Part shown: in pieces, positions 36,301 through 47,795 of the stretch
Layout: each line of letters begins with the position of its first letter
Numbering within the stretch: the first letter of the stretch is position 1
NCBI RefSeq assembly: GCF_032854445.1
Contig: NC_088300.1
Coordinates: 1,858,001-1,922,000, forward strand
DNA: 64,000 nt
Origin: Liolophura sinensis
Taxonomy: Eukaryota > Mollusca > Polyplacophora > Chitonida > Chitonidae
Direction: 5' to 3'
Program-made: the position numbers and the translations under genes
The notes under the pieces: generated by a model
The model's input: only the letters and a program-made list of their open reading frames with translations
Told to the model about the DNA's origin: nothing
Database searches by the model: none

Positions 36301-36513
36301 TACTGCCCAACAAGAGCTCTGCCATCAGTTTCGTATAGAATATTACCCAACAACAGCTCTGTCATCAGTTTTATTTGGTATACTGCCCAACAACAGCTCT
36401 GTCATCAGTTTCGTATAGAATATTACCCAACAACAGCTCTGTAAGCAGTTTCGTATAGAATATTATCCAACAACAGCTCTGTCATCAGTTTCGTATTGTA
36501 TACTGTCCAACAA
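33319..36513 (+). repeat. 40-bp minisatellite, ~80 copies, with higher-order structure
   Basis: The unit is cagtttcgtatagaatatta followed by cccaacaacagctctgtcat, with a second subtype containing gttttatctggtatactgcc. The block starting at 34501 recurs at 34941 (offset 440 bp, 11 units), and marker variants at 34771 and 35211 keep that offset. No gene lies within. Confidence 0.95.
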
Positions 36514-38335
36514 TATTATCAATTTGTCTGTAGAGTTAACAGTCGAACAATAGTCGAATAATTTACGCACCGTGTACAACAGATGTTTGTAATCAGCTTA
36601 CTTAGATTTTACTGCTCAACAAGACCCGTCATAATCAGTTATAATCCAGTGTAATGTCCTGTAACCATTGTACAACGGTCAGAAAAAACATTTTACACAA
36701 GGTATATTTTCCACTAGAAGTCCTAAAATCAGTGTGAGTCCAGTGTTCAAAAATCAGGCTTATTGGTGTCACGCTTTTCTAAATTTGAGATGAAGTGATA
36801 ATTTCGAGATAAAGTCAATATTTCGAGATAAGACAGTCGAAATCTTGTTAAAAAACAATATCCCTTTGTAGTTCTCTCACAGTGCGTGCAGAGAGAGTTC
36901 TCTCGACAGATATGGTCTTAGCGTCTTAATGTTTTGAAAATGATTTTTAACTAAATCTAAATGTTAACCGAAAAGAATTACTATTCGGATTAACTTAATT
37001 ACTGATATAATTTAAGAACCTCACGTGTGACACAGAAGGACATCAGCAATAGCATACGTTTTACAGATTGTCTTGTTATACTACATGCAGGCCTACATAA
37101 TTCGGTAGCCAAGTGTCGCTGGCTTAGATGATTAAAGGCCGTCCGGCCTTTCACGGTCAGGTCGCGAGCTCAAGTCCAGCTCTCGTTATTTCGGCTGCGG
37201 CTGTAGTCAGGTGGTTTGGTACCTCGCGAAGGGCCTTAGTTTAATACTCTTACTGTAGTTAACATTTTTACATGCTTGTTACTTACATATTAACAGTCAT
37301 GTTTACTGGACTGTTTTATTGAAAATATCCACAGCACTGCTATGTTTACTGTAATAAACGCATCTGTTTAGTTACTAAACATGGATTTCTATGAGTAAAC
37401 ACCAGTAAACGTTTCTGAACTGAAACAGAAATGTGTTATGTTACACTTGAAACACTCATGTTCACTGTGCAGTACTATGAACTTATGCCTGCTAGACAAA
37501 TCAAGAAACGAGGGGATATGCACTTAACGTTAACAAAACGTCGGCATCACTGATTGTTAAAAGTTTAGGCCCCTTTATTTTGTCAGTCAAGGATGTTAAG
37601 TAGAGAGGATATAATGTCGAATCGGGGGGTGAAGACCTCTGTTGACGTGTATGATGACAGCAATGTATGCAAGCTAGCCTATAAACACAGATGTAAGCAT
37701 TATTGATGCCAAATGACCCTTCTCCCCGTCATCGATGAATGCTCGTGAAAGATACTTTATGGATTAACTGTGATGAAATTGATGTCATAGCTTGTATCCG
37801 TTTAAACATAGCCTGGTGTCTATCGTTGTATGGTGAACAGGTGGGACCATCTGCTCTTTTGGCCATAAAGTTAACAGCGCGTGAGGACCACGTGACGCTG
37901 TGATGGACGGCTAAGCTGGTTGTTTGGGGGAGGAGGTATCTGACAAATGGAGAAGTTAGACCAAGCAATAAGATTTACTAACAGGAAATAATAATTCTGA
38001 AAAGTGGGGATGATTCTTTAGACTTAAGTACCTTGCAAAGTGCAGATTTCAAGTTGTGAACCGATTTTTATCAAAAGTCTGTTGACTGAAGTCGATCTAT
38101 TATAAATGACTGTACTGTTTCACTCTGTACTTGGGAACCCACCGCATGGCACTGACCCTTAAAGGATGATGTAAGACGTAGCCATCGGGCGGTTGGCACA
38201 AAACACAACAATATGGATTCATAATCAAACTCTGACCTTCATACATCTTTACTGCTGCAGCCCCTAGAATTCACACAGTATGTACGCAAAATATACAATG
38301 TCATGGGTCCATAATCCAACCGGGATTTTAATACA
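36514..38335. other. Intergenic with a SINE-like segment
   Basis: Mostly featureless. Positions 37117-37225 look like a second tRNA-related SINE family (listed separately). Confidence 0.5.
37117..37225 (+). mobile_element. Possible second tRNA-derived SINE fragment
   Basis: Contains gcgagctcaagtccagctct (B-box-like) and agtcaggtggtttggtacct then cgcgaaggg. This resembles a conserved SINE core known in molluscs and other metazoans; recognised from memory only. Confidence 0.45.
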
Positions 38336-38847
38336 GGAATCACGGGCAGTAATCACGACCAGTAATCACGACCAGTCATCACGACCAGTAATCACGACCA
38401 GTAATCACGGGCAGGAATCACGGGCAGTAATCACGACCAGTAATCAAGACCAGTAATCACGGGCAGGAATCACAACCAGGAATCACGGGCAGTAATCACG
38501 GGCAGGAATCACGGGCAGTAATCACGACCAGTAATCACGACCAGTAACCACGGGCAGGAATCACGACCAGTAATCACGACCAGTAATCATGACCAGTAAT
38601 CACGGGCAGGAATCACGGGCAGTAATCACAACCAGGAATCACGTGCAGTAATCACGGGCAGGAATCACGAGCAGTAATCACGGGCAGGAATCAAGGGCAG
38701 CAATAACGGACAGTAATCACGACCAGGAAACACGGGCAGGAACCACGAGCAGGGATCACGGACAGTAATCACGGGCAGGAATCACTGTCGTGTATCACGG
38801 GCAGGAATCATGGGCAGTAATCACGGGCAGTAATCACGGACAAAAAA
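38336..38847 (+). repeat. 13-bp minisatellite
   Basis: About 40 copies of cagtaatcacggg and variants (caggaatcacggg, cagtaatcacgac). Confidence 0.92.
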
Positions 38848-38865
38848 CGCGAATCAATGGTCGGG

Positions 38866-39390
38866 GCCAATGGCAGAAATCAATGGCAGGAATCAGTAAG
38901 AGCAATAGGAGAAATCAATAGCAGGAATCAATAGCAGGAATCAATACAGAAACGAGTGACAGGAATCCATAGCACTATTCAACAGAAGTACCCAATAGCA
39001 GGAACCAATTTCAGAATCCAGTGGCAGGAACCAGTGGCAGGAACCAATGGCAGGACCCAATGGAAGGAATCAATAGCAGGAATAGATTGCAGGATCTATT
39101 CAATGACAACAATCGATCGCAGAAACCAGTGACAGGAATCTATAGCAGTACTCAACAGAAGTACTCAATAGTAGGAACCATTGGCAGAACCCAGTAGCAG
39201 GAATCAATGGCAGGAACCAATGGTAGGAGTCAGTGGCAGGAACCAATGGCAGAACCCAATGGAAGGAATCAATGGCAGGAACCAATAACAGGAACCAATG
39301 ACAAGAATCAATGGCAGAACCCAATGGCAGGAACCAATAGCAGGAACCAGTAGCAGGAACCAATGGCAGGAATCCATAGCAGGATTCGGA
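38866..39390 (+). repeat. 13-bp minisatellite, related type
   Basis: Copies of caggaaccaatgg / caggaatcaatgg, less regular than the preceding block and probably derived from the same ancestor. Confidence 0.85.
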
Positions 39391-40319
39391 TTGCTGGTAG
39401 GATAAGAATCAAGGATCTGAGATATTGTTGGTGAGATAACAGTCCGGGATCTTAAATATTGTTGGAGAGATAAGAATCGGGATATGAGATATTGCTGGTG
39501 AGATAACCCTGGGTTCTGGCATATTTCTTCTTGAATAAGACCCAGGTTTTGGATTTTGCTTGTGGAACAAGTTACAGGAGTCTGGAATTTTGTTTGTGAA
39601 ATACTGCGCAGGCACCGGTTTAACATTACTCTTAGAACGGGATATCGGCGTACTGTCGTTGAGATATAACACGTTCATACCTTTATTATATATTCAACCC
39701 GTACAGTTGATGATTGAATAATGTAAAGCAGGAACTTCGCCTAATTTAAATGCAGACGGTGACGTGCTCAGTTTGTTTTTACAAAAGTAACATGGTTCTG
39801 TTGATAGCTAGTAAAGCGGCCTTCTAATGAAACCCCATCATGTTGTAACATTCCAATATGCTTCTATACATGCAGCCATTGATGATGTTGGTAAGAACAT
39901 AAGCATGACTACTGATCACTATCACCATGAGGAGAAATATGCCGCACCAGATTACATGCTCCAGAAACCTGGCCAAAACACAATTCTTTAGAAATGTGTT
40001 GCGAAATACTCTTCTGCCTAATTCAAATGGTGTTTCTGGGCTCCCATACGATTGCTCCGTAACAGTTGTAAGCAATATAGAATTCTGTTTGTTACCCGAA
40101 GTCATCTGGCATTGAGGGTAACAGCTCTTCACTATTTGTTCATTTGAGATGTCCCCTAATCGCATAAGTCGCTGGCCGTCTGCTGCGTAAGATATCGATG
40201 CACGTATAAACATGAGGAGGTGTGGGAGAGGAGCACAGCTGACCACCGGATTACCACCCCCAGCCTCTCGCCCTGACACATGCCCCCAGGTCCATCGATT
40301 AGCAGACCTGTACCTGTAG
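39391..40319. other. Upstream region of the secreted-protein gene
   Basis: 39391-39520 has a weak repeat around ggtgagataa. The rest shows no exon on the plus strand. A 186-codon minus frame (40384-39824) is judged spurious. Confidence 0.5.
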
Positions 40320-40326
40320 TATATAA
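40320..40326 (+). promoter_or_regulatory. TATA box of the secreted-protein gene
   Basis: tatataa lies 90 bp before the ATG at 40416. A start of transcription about 30 bp downstream would give a short 5' UTR of roughly 65 nt. This is inference from spacing. Confidence 0.5.
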
Positions 40327-40415
40327 CCACTGATATGACAATGTCCATTCCCATTTCAGCTAGCCAGAGGGCCAGGGGATTCATACCAAGACAGGGAGTG
40401 CTACAGTTGGGCAGA

Positions 40416-40427
40416 ATGAAGAGGATG
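40416..40427 (+). CDS. Exon 1 coding part of secreted protein (MKRM)
   Basis: Twelve coding bases, atgaagaggatg, directly before gtaagtcg. Chosen because it supplies the Met and basic n-region missing from exon 2. Confidence 0.7.
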
Positions 40428-43400
40428 GTAAGTCGTTCAGTATTAACTTCTATATGCGCAGTATAAGGTCATACGCATATATAATACAGTCAAAGCGACA
40501 TTATACTTTTCTGTTTCTATGTCTGCATTTCTTTGAATATTTTCAAGTATATTCAATTCAATGTCAAAATATATCGTGTGCCATTTCTTAGCTGGGCAGG
40601 TTGGTATGTCTACTTAACAACGTACAGGGTTAGGGAGGACAAGTAGTAGGTACACTCGTATGACATGTAGTAGGTACACACACAGGACACGTAGTAGGTA
40701 CACGCACAGGACACGCAGTAGTTACATGCACAGGACGCGCAGTAGGTACACGCACAGGACACGCAGAAGGTACACGCACAGGACACGCAGTAGGTACACG
40801 CACAGGACACGCAGAAGGTACACGCACAGGACACGAAGAAGGTACACGCACAGGACACGCAGAAGGTACACGCACAGGACACGCAGTAGGTACACGCACA
40901 GGACACGCAGAAGGTACACGCACAGGACACGCAGTAGGTACACGCACAGGACACGCAGAAGGTACACGCACAGGACACGCAGTAGGTACACGCACAGGAC
41001 ACGCAGAAGGTACACGCACAGGACACGAAGAAGGTACACGCACATGACACGCAGAAGGTACACGCACAGGACACGCAGAAGGTACACTCACAGGACGCGT
41101 ATGTGAATCATATGAGTATTCATATGATTCAACGTCGGCTCGTTTAGCCTGTAAACCCCCTCACCGTTAAATTCCAAATAAATATAGAAATAAATAAAAT
41201 TCTGAATATGAGTGTGGAAACATGTGCTGTTAGAACTGAAAGAATTATTTTCCAACTATGGTCTCCAGTGTTCACGGGAAATTTCCAATTCCTATTATAT
41301 GACATGCATATAACGATTTGTAGTACCGTGCGTGGGCCCAGAACCATTTCAACTCGGTTTCCAAATTCCTGTTCTGTATTTACTGCGGAAGCCAAGGCAG
41401 TTTTGTGCGCACTTCGGTCCATTCCAGAGCTAGGAGGTAGCAGATTTCTCATCTGCTCTGACTCCCTTTCCTGCCTCCAGGCAATTCGGGCTAGTTCGCC
41501 TGTACATCCAGACATTCTGTCTATCAGGGAGATGTTTAAACGACTTAATGAAGATTTTATCATTGTCTTTTATTGGGTGCCCGGGCATATGGGTATCCCT
41601 GGGAATACTGCTGCAGATGAAGCCGCGAAGGCGTTCCATATTTGGACTTGCGTTCACTTATTTGCTCCTATATCAAGCGCTTATTTCAGGATCAATGGGA
41701 TGACCAGACAACCAATAAGCTGCATGATATTCGTCAGTTTGTTGGTCCAGCACCATCCCTTTCACGGCATCGTCTCCGCTCTTGCATTTTGAGGAGGTGT
41801 CGTTACGGTCACACACGTGCTACGCATGGGTATTTGTTGAAAGGAGAAGATGCTCCTCATTGCTTTGCTTGTGATCAACGGTTCACAGTCAAGCACATAT
41901 TGCTTGACTGTGGCGACTTTGCTCCTGTACGAGATTCCTTTTATTACGTGAGCTCTCTTTCAGAACTTTTCAATTCTGTAGAAAGTGATACTATTTTTGG
42001 TTTTCTCTCTACCATTTGTATGGCAGGAAAGCTGTGATTTTAAACTTCCGTCTGTGTTTGTTATGTGACTTCTGGTGTCCTTTTTTGACTGAATAGTAAA
42101 TGAATTATAGTAGATCGACTACTTCACGTTTTATTGTCGCGATAAAACTGAAATATTGTTGAAAGCGACGTTAAAACTTTCACTCACTCACTCACTCTGT
42201 AGTACCGTACGAGGAAAGCGTGACATTGAAGAAACTGAAGTTCTGGCCACACCCAAACCCATGTGTATATGCCTAAAAAAACAGTTTTCCTTCTGAGAAC
42301 GAAAGTTTGAAACTGCCGCAGGGATACAACGTGAAAAGAAATTATTTATGCTAATTTGATGTCCTATGAAGCTCTAACCCTCTTAAGCACATTAAACTTG
42401 AAGACTTAGGAAGGCTAGAGCTTCATAGCACATTAAACTTGAAGACTTCTAAGTTGGGACCGGGAGCCAAGCGCATCACTGACAGTAATCTTCAACTAAA
42501 CTCCTGTTTATTCATGTATCTATGGGACTGAGACGTATAGCTGTTTACATGAGCCAGACGAACATCTGCTGCTTCAGATAGCCGCCCTCGCACATTCTCA
42601 TGCAAATTGAAGATTTACCTGTCACTGACCCCTCTAATCCAGTTCATCCCTGGTGTTGACGTATTCAGTTTATATAGCTGAGCTGCAAATGTATGACTTA
42701 TTCTCCTGTAATTTGCATATGATTCAGTTATTCTCACGGTTTATCTTGTGTGTGTGACACAAGTAAGCACCTTACTCACGAATGAGTGAAGGAAACCATC
42801 ACACCTCGCTCCCCAAACCTCATGAGGTAATGATGAGTAGAGGAAGCCATCTCACCCTCCCCGCCCCCCCCCCCCCACACACACACACAAATTAATGAGG
42901 TAATGATGAGTGGAGGAAATCTTCAAATCTGGCCTCTCAAACCTCGTGAGGTAAATCATGAGTGAAGGAAACCATAACACCTCGTCTCCCAAACCTCATG
43001 AGGTAAAAGATGGGTAGAGGAAACCTTTACACTTCGTCACCCAAATCTCGTGAGGTAAATGATGAGTGGAGGAAACATCACACCTCGCCTCACAAACCTC
43101 ATGAGGTAAATGTTGAGTGGAGAGATCCTTCTCATCTCGTGATGTAAATGATGGGTGGCGGAAACCTTCACACCTCGCCTCCCAAACCTCACGAAGTAAA
43201 TGATGGGTAGAGGATTCCCTTAACACTTCGTCTCCCAAATTTCGTGAGGTATATGATGAGTGGAGGAAACATCACACCTCACCTCCCAAATTTTGTGAGG
43301 TAAATGTTGGGTGGCACACCTCGCCTCCCTTATGTCACGAGGTAAATAATGAGTAAAGGAAACCTTCGCGCCTTGCCTCACAAACCTCATGAGGTAAATG

Positions 43401-44864
43401 ATGGGTGGAGGAAACCATCACACTTCGCCTCCTTAATCTCATGAAGCCGTACTTGATAATATTTCTGACGGCGGTCAGCATTGTGGTTTGAGGAAACCGG
43501 GAATGCCCGGGAGAAACCCACGATCATCCGTAAGTTGGGAGGCGAGAAGGAAGATGAGGAAGGCAAGGAAAAAACCATCATGAGCTGGGCTTGAACTCAA
43601 AGAGACTGCATTTGTAGGAGGCTCATGGTTCATTGCATTGCACTGGTGTGCTAACCCCCTCGGCCGCGAAGGCCCCTCACCCCACCTCATGAGTTAAAAT
43701 TGCGATACAGCCCCTGATTGAGCTGGATTTGAACCTGTGTCCTCATTAGCCAATGATTCGTGTATATCGTGTATATCCTTCGTGTAGACCTACATCCGAT
43801 TGAAGGCATTTACCCGCCCATGCAGCAAGGTGCGTGGTTTGGGGTAACTTACATTGAGGTATAATCTAGGATAATCCACAGCGCAGTGGGGCTACTTACA
43901 AGTATAGTAAGGGATTTAGAAAGATTTTAATTGAATAGGGTGTTACTTTTTACAACTGTCACAAGCTTCAACGGAAATACATATATACAACTATGTAGGA
44001 GTTTCTCAGATCATTCCCTGGATCTTGTTCCAACACTAAGACTAGTCTGTTAAACTGGCGTGCAGATTATTATGTTTTCTGGTTGATGGCAGAACAGACT
44101 GCCTTCAATTATGTAATTTTCGCAACAAACTTTTATGTCGGTGCAACGGTGCACTGTGACTGAATTACAGTAACATGGCTCTATTCGTGTATAACTTACG
44201 CAACCTACCACTAGTAATACATATTAGTTTTTAGAAAACATGATGGTAGGTTTCTGAAGCGTGGATCTTGGCATCCACTGGTGGATTATGTTTTCTGTCT
44301 AACAGGTCTATAATTATCTGGCACGCTTTGTCTAAATTACGCTTAAACTAACAAAACGATTGCAAGTGACTAAATCAAAGAAAGTAGGAAAGGCCAAAAC
44401 GCTGTGTGGTTTCATAGGATTATATTCATGTACTATGTAGTTTAATTGAGTGATTCTACTTTCAGCTTTGGCTGTTCGCGTCGGCGCTGTTAATGTTGTG
44501 TGCGCTGGAGACGATACGATCAGCCAGTTTATTGCCCTCATGTTTGCACATCTGTGACATACACGGGCCCATCAGCCGCGGTTACTGCACCCTGGAGTAC
44601 GAGGGCGATCCACTGTCTGTGAGGGCGTGCTGCCTCAGTGAAAACATCTGTCCGCAGGAGCACTGCACGGACTTCGGTAACGTCTCCCTGGTCGACACCT
44701 TCTACGATATCGTGGAGATAGCCCTAGATTCGGATCAGATATGTGAATGCACGGTGGTGACGTGTGTGAAGACGGGTGGTCTCGTCTGTCTACCGTGCTC
44801 ACCTATCAGTAAACTGGAGAAAATGATAAAGGACACCAAATCATTTCTGTTGTCCAAAATGTGA
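40416..44864 (+). CDS. Small secreted cysteine-rich protein, two exons (136 aa)
   Basis: Exon 1 codes only MKRM (40416-40427) before a strong gtaagt donor. Exon 2 (44466-44864) follows a ctactttcag acceptor in the same phase 0. Together they make a textbook signal peptide: MKRM plus LWLFASALLMLCALETIRSA. The mature part of about 110 aa has 12 cysteines, enough for six disulfides, including an adjacent pair (VRACCLSENIC) and a CECTVVTC cluster, and one NVS glycosylation site. Family not recognised. The 4-kb intron holds a minisatellite, a retrotransposon fragment, a second minisatellite and a SINE. The in-phase splice that completes the signal peptide and the TATA box support a real gene. Confidence 0.78.
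40637..41100 (+). repeat. 24-bp minisatellite in the intron
   Basis: About 19 units of gtaggtacacgcacaggaca plus cgca. Because 24 is a multiple of 3, several frames on both strands stay open; these are not genes. Confidence 0.93.
41300..42197 (+). mobile_element. 5'-truncated non-LTR retrotransposon (RNase H end)
   Basis: The fragment has an RNase H-like domain: FTAEAKAVLCALRSI, ICSDSLSCLQAIR, VPGHMGIPGNTAADEAAK. A downstream Cys/His segment follows (CFACDQRFTVKHILLDC), then a 3' end gacgttaaaactttcactca with (actc)n. The frame changes between about 41640 and 41700, and the first RNase H Asp is not evident, so it is dead. RNase H points to the I-like group of LINEs. Confidence 0.8.
42198..42774. 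other. Intron sequence, no feature seen
   Basis: About 580 bp; only a short direct repeat (cacattaaacttgaagactt) at 42388 and 42430. Confidence 0.6.
42775..43440 (+). repeat. ~52-bp degenerate minisatellite
   Basis: About 12 imperfect units around aacctcatgaggtaaatgat and gagtggaggaaaccttcaca. A poly-C/(CA)n run interrupts it near 42865-42890. Confidence 0.85.
43443..43677 (-). mobile_element. tRNA-derived SINE, minus orientation
   Basis: Reverse complement of the same SINE: aatatttctgacggcggtca at the tail end, aaaccgggaatgcccgggag, and a head ending cggccgcgaaggcccc. Diverged. Confidence 0.8.
43678..44465. other. Intron sequence before exon 2 of the secreted gene
   Basis: About 790 bp; nothing recognisable. 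Confidence 0.6.
44466..44864 (+). CDS. Exon 2 of secreted cysteine-rich protein
   Basis: 133 codons including TGA, starting CTT TGG CTG after ttcag. Contains the hydrophobic core of the signal peptide and all 12 mature cysteines. Confidence 0.82.
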   Translation, partial: LWLFASALLMLCALETIRSASLLPSCLHICDIHGPISRGYCTLEYEGDPLSVRACCLSENICPQEHCTDFGNVSLVDTFYDIVEIALDSDQICECTVVTCVKTGGLVCLPCSPISKLEKMIKDTKSFLLSKM

Positions 44865-46063
44865 ACGCCTGTAGACGGGATAATAACTTCGTTGATGACG
44901 GCAGTGGTCACCTGGGACAATCAAACTGAAGTCACAGTCGAACACTCTCAATGAGAAGGGGACTTTATACGTGTACATACTAACTTTACACCACATGTGC
45001 CAGTGGCAACCATTTTCGCATATCCAAAAAGTTCATTGTTTAATTCTAGATGGACTATGTCAGATATTCACATCATACTAAATTTTTTACATTGCCTTCA
45101 TACTGAAATTTTAACATTTCCTTCATAGTGGATCTTTAGCACTCCCTTCAGTCACACTGGAACTGGAGACATTTGTTTAAAGTAGAATTACATTATCCTA
45201 GTCAAGTCAGGACAATGTTACATCTTCTTCATACTGGAACTTTAACATCGCTAGATTCCCATATACACAGCATAGTTGCAGACACACCAGGCGGATATTT
45301 CCATTCATCGTGATAATTAGGTTATGTCATGTGACCTTGTAAACCATGTGACACAAACAAACTTTCACAGTTCATCACAATTACATGTTGGTTGATTGGT
45401 CAGCTCGGTCGTCTCGATCACCGAAATTCGTTGGAGCGGACGCACTACACGGGCCGAGTAAAATCGCCAGCGTATTTCTTCGCTAGTATCTGACATGTTT
45501 GATACAAGCGAATTTCAGGGCGGACAAGATCGCCTGCGAAATACGCATTCGCCTGCGAGGGCACACTAGGCGGGTTTTAGAAATTCACAAAATACCCCTA
45601 CACGTGCGAAGAAATCAGCCTAGTGTGTCCCCCTGCTTTAATGGAGATCTGCACTGAAGAGTTTAACCGCTGTATAAAGATCGGTCGAACTCAATGTACA
45701 CACCTTCTTGGCGAGCTTTGTTTTCATGCTGTATAATATCTTCTTGTTATCCTATACCTTGTAACCTGCACTAATTTGATCATTATCATTTTACACTAAA
45801 TGGTCATTTTCGTTTGTATGTGGAGTTTATTTTATATTTAAATGTTCGTAGATAGTAGATAGTAGCTAGGTTAGTGAGCATGAATAAGAGACCACGTTGT
45901 GGTATTGAGAGTTAGCTATAAACTCCCTAGTTTCCGTAGTTTTAATCTCGTAAAGGTTCTCCTTATCCTTGGTGTAAGAGGTGTTGCGGTGAATCTTTAT
46001 AATATGTGTGTAGTTGTGAATGTGCTTCTACATTTCAAGGTTTTAAAGTCATGCAATAATAAA
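44865..46063 (+). other. Probable 3' UTR of the secreted-protein gene
   Basis: aataaa at 46058-46063 is followed by a GT-rich stretch (tgagtgtctgttattatttt), suggesting a polyadenylation site. Positions about 45410-45640 contain GC-rich, partly palindromic sequence (cactacacgggccgag ... cctagtgtgtcccc) that may be a small DNA-transposon remnant. Confidence 0.45.
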
Positions 46064-46530
46064 TTTCTTCACAATAATATCCTCTGAGTGTCTGTTATTA
46101 TTTTGGTGAACAATCATGATCTAGCACCCCCTCCCCTTTGTTTGAAAGGAAATGAAAAGAATATAGATGCATTGCCGAAATATTTATTTGGAGCTCAAAT
46201 TGAGATATCTACCTCAAGGTGTTTTTCATAAGCTGTTTTATATCTGCTATCAGCAAAAGATTGTATGTCTTCTGTGCATCTTCACAAAGTTTACATGTAC
46301 TCCGTGACACAGCTTGTGTGAGCGTAGTATCGTGTCTTCTTCGTCTTTGAATGGTCCACCTGTACATGTTACACATTGGAAAGTTAAACCGTTCTGCAAG
46401 CTATACCAAGACTCAGAAGTTATATTGACGGATTATGTGAAGTGGTATTTACGAACGTAAGATTGGGCAAGCCGCAAGACGAGAGCCGCCGATCCCGCAC
46501 TGTCACCAAGTTGGCAAAAGTAACCACTGT
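46064..46530. other. Intergenic, no feature seen
   Basis: About 470 bp with nothing recognisable. Confidence 0.5.
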
Positions 46531-46658
46531 ATATTTATTTATTTATTTGATTGCTGTTTTACGTCGTACTCAAGAATATTTCATTTATACGACGGCGGCT
46601 AGCATTATGGTGGGTGGAAATTGGGCAGAGCCCGGGGAAAAACCCACGACCACCAGGC
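46531..46658 (-). mobile_element. Truncated SINE, minus orientation
   Basis: Begins with tatttatttatttatttgat and gttttacgtcgtactcaaga and breaks off after acccacgaccacc, where the 38-bp minisatellite starts. Confidence 0.85.
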
Positions 46659-46783
46659 TGCATACCAAAGCTGCATACCAGCCTGAATACAAAGGCTGCA
46701 TACCAAAGCTGCATACCAGCCTGAATACAAAGGCTGCATACCAAAGCTGCATTCCAGCCTGAATACAAAGGCTGCATACCAGC
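46655..46783 (+). repeat. 38-bp minisatellite (copy 1 of a dispersed family)
   Basis: Just over three units of gctgcataccagcctgaata plus caaaggctgcataccaaa. The same unit forms the array at the right edge of the window (63806-64000). Confidence 0.9.
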
Positions 46784-46813
46784 AATAATAACAAGGTTAT
46801 ACCCATTTATAAT

Positions 46814-47070
46814 ATTTATTTATTTATTTGATTTGTGTTTTACGCTGTACTCAAGAATATTTCACTTATATGCATTATGGTGGGAGGAAACCGGGCAGAG
46901 CCTGGGGGAAACCCATGACCATCTGCAGGTTGCTGTAAGACCTTCCCACGTACGGCCGGAGAGGAAGCCAGCATGAGCTGGACTTCAACTCACAGTGACC
47001 GCATTGGTGAGAGACTCCTGGTTCATTGCGCTCCGCTAGTGCGATAACCAACTGAGCCACGGAGGCCCCA
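46814..47070 (-). mobile_element. Full-length SINE, minus orientation
   Basis: Complete from the (ttta)n tail through gtgttttacgctgtactcaa to the head accaactgagccacggaggc. Close to the consensus. Confidence 0.9.
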
Positions 47071-47117
47071 AACTACTATGTAAGTTGTTGGTAACTTGTG
47101 TTAAGAAATATGAGTAT

Positions 47118-47228
47118 TTACTTATTTATTTGACTGGTATTTACGCCGAACTCGAGAATATTTCACATACATGACAGCGGCCAGCAATATGGCAAAGCCT
47201 AGGAAAAGCCAACGACCATCCGCAAGTT
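47118..47228 (-). mobile_element. Truncated SINE, minus orientation
   Basis: Tail portion only: ttatttgactggtatttacg, ccgaactcgagaatatttca and acgaccatccgcaagttg. Confidence 0.7.
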
Positions 47229-47404
47229 GTGACAGACACAAAACATTATTCAGTCATTACAATCAGCGCTGACAAACTTTCTGGAGATTCCGTTCACATA
47301 CACCTGGCACTTTTCTGAGTTTTCATTTTGTGTCTTTATTTGAGGTTTACTTTAGTGTGGTCTTGTTTGAATCCACAAAGCTGTCCCCCTTATACCGTTC
47401 AAAC

Positions 47405-47795
47405 ATAAGAAGGTGGTAACAAGCCGGGTGGTTAGGTCGTGGTGTGAGTCAGGTTGGGGGCACTTGCTGGCTCGTTCACCTAACGTGTTGGTATCGTGGC
47501 AGACAATCAGGATGAGGTTTCCTTGGGCAATTCAGTTTCCACCACCCATGAAGCTTGACCGCAGTCAAACAGTTGACATGTTCGTGAGCGTGATGTTAAA
47601 CCTTGCTCAATTACCTAAAGATACAAATAAAAACACAAGGCTTGTAGTCCGGCCACTCAATCCTGAACAGGTCTGCTAGCAATCTGTGGATGGTTGTGTG
47701 CTTCACCCAGGCTCTGTCCAGTTTCCTCCGCCATAACACTCGCTGCTGTTGTAGAAGTGAAATATTCTTGAGCACAGCGTAAAACTCCAATCAAA
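47405..47795 (+). mobile_element. SINE-like segment followed by a SINE 3' fragment
   Basis: 47665-47795 matches the 3' half of the common SINE (gtctgctagcaatctgtgga, then gaaatattcttgagcacagc). 47405-47590 has another tRNA-like arrangement and may be a different SINE family; this part is uncertain. Confidence 0.6.

Noticed and set aside
33319-36513. CRISPR-like regular array
   Set aside because: The whole 40-bp period is repeated with no unique spacers, in a eukaryotic genome; it is a minisatellite.
39824-40384. 186-codon minus-strand open frame
   Set aside because: No domain, signal or splice context; overlaps the TATA box and 5' region of the plus-strand secreted gene. Likely a chance frame.
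40610-41106. Five overlapping frames of 121-154 codons in the 24-bp array
   Set aside because: A repeat with a length divisible by three that lacks stops on both strands; no coding evidence.
41144-41563. 139-codon minus frame
   Set aside because: Antisense to the RNase H fragment of the plus-strand retrotransposon.
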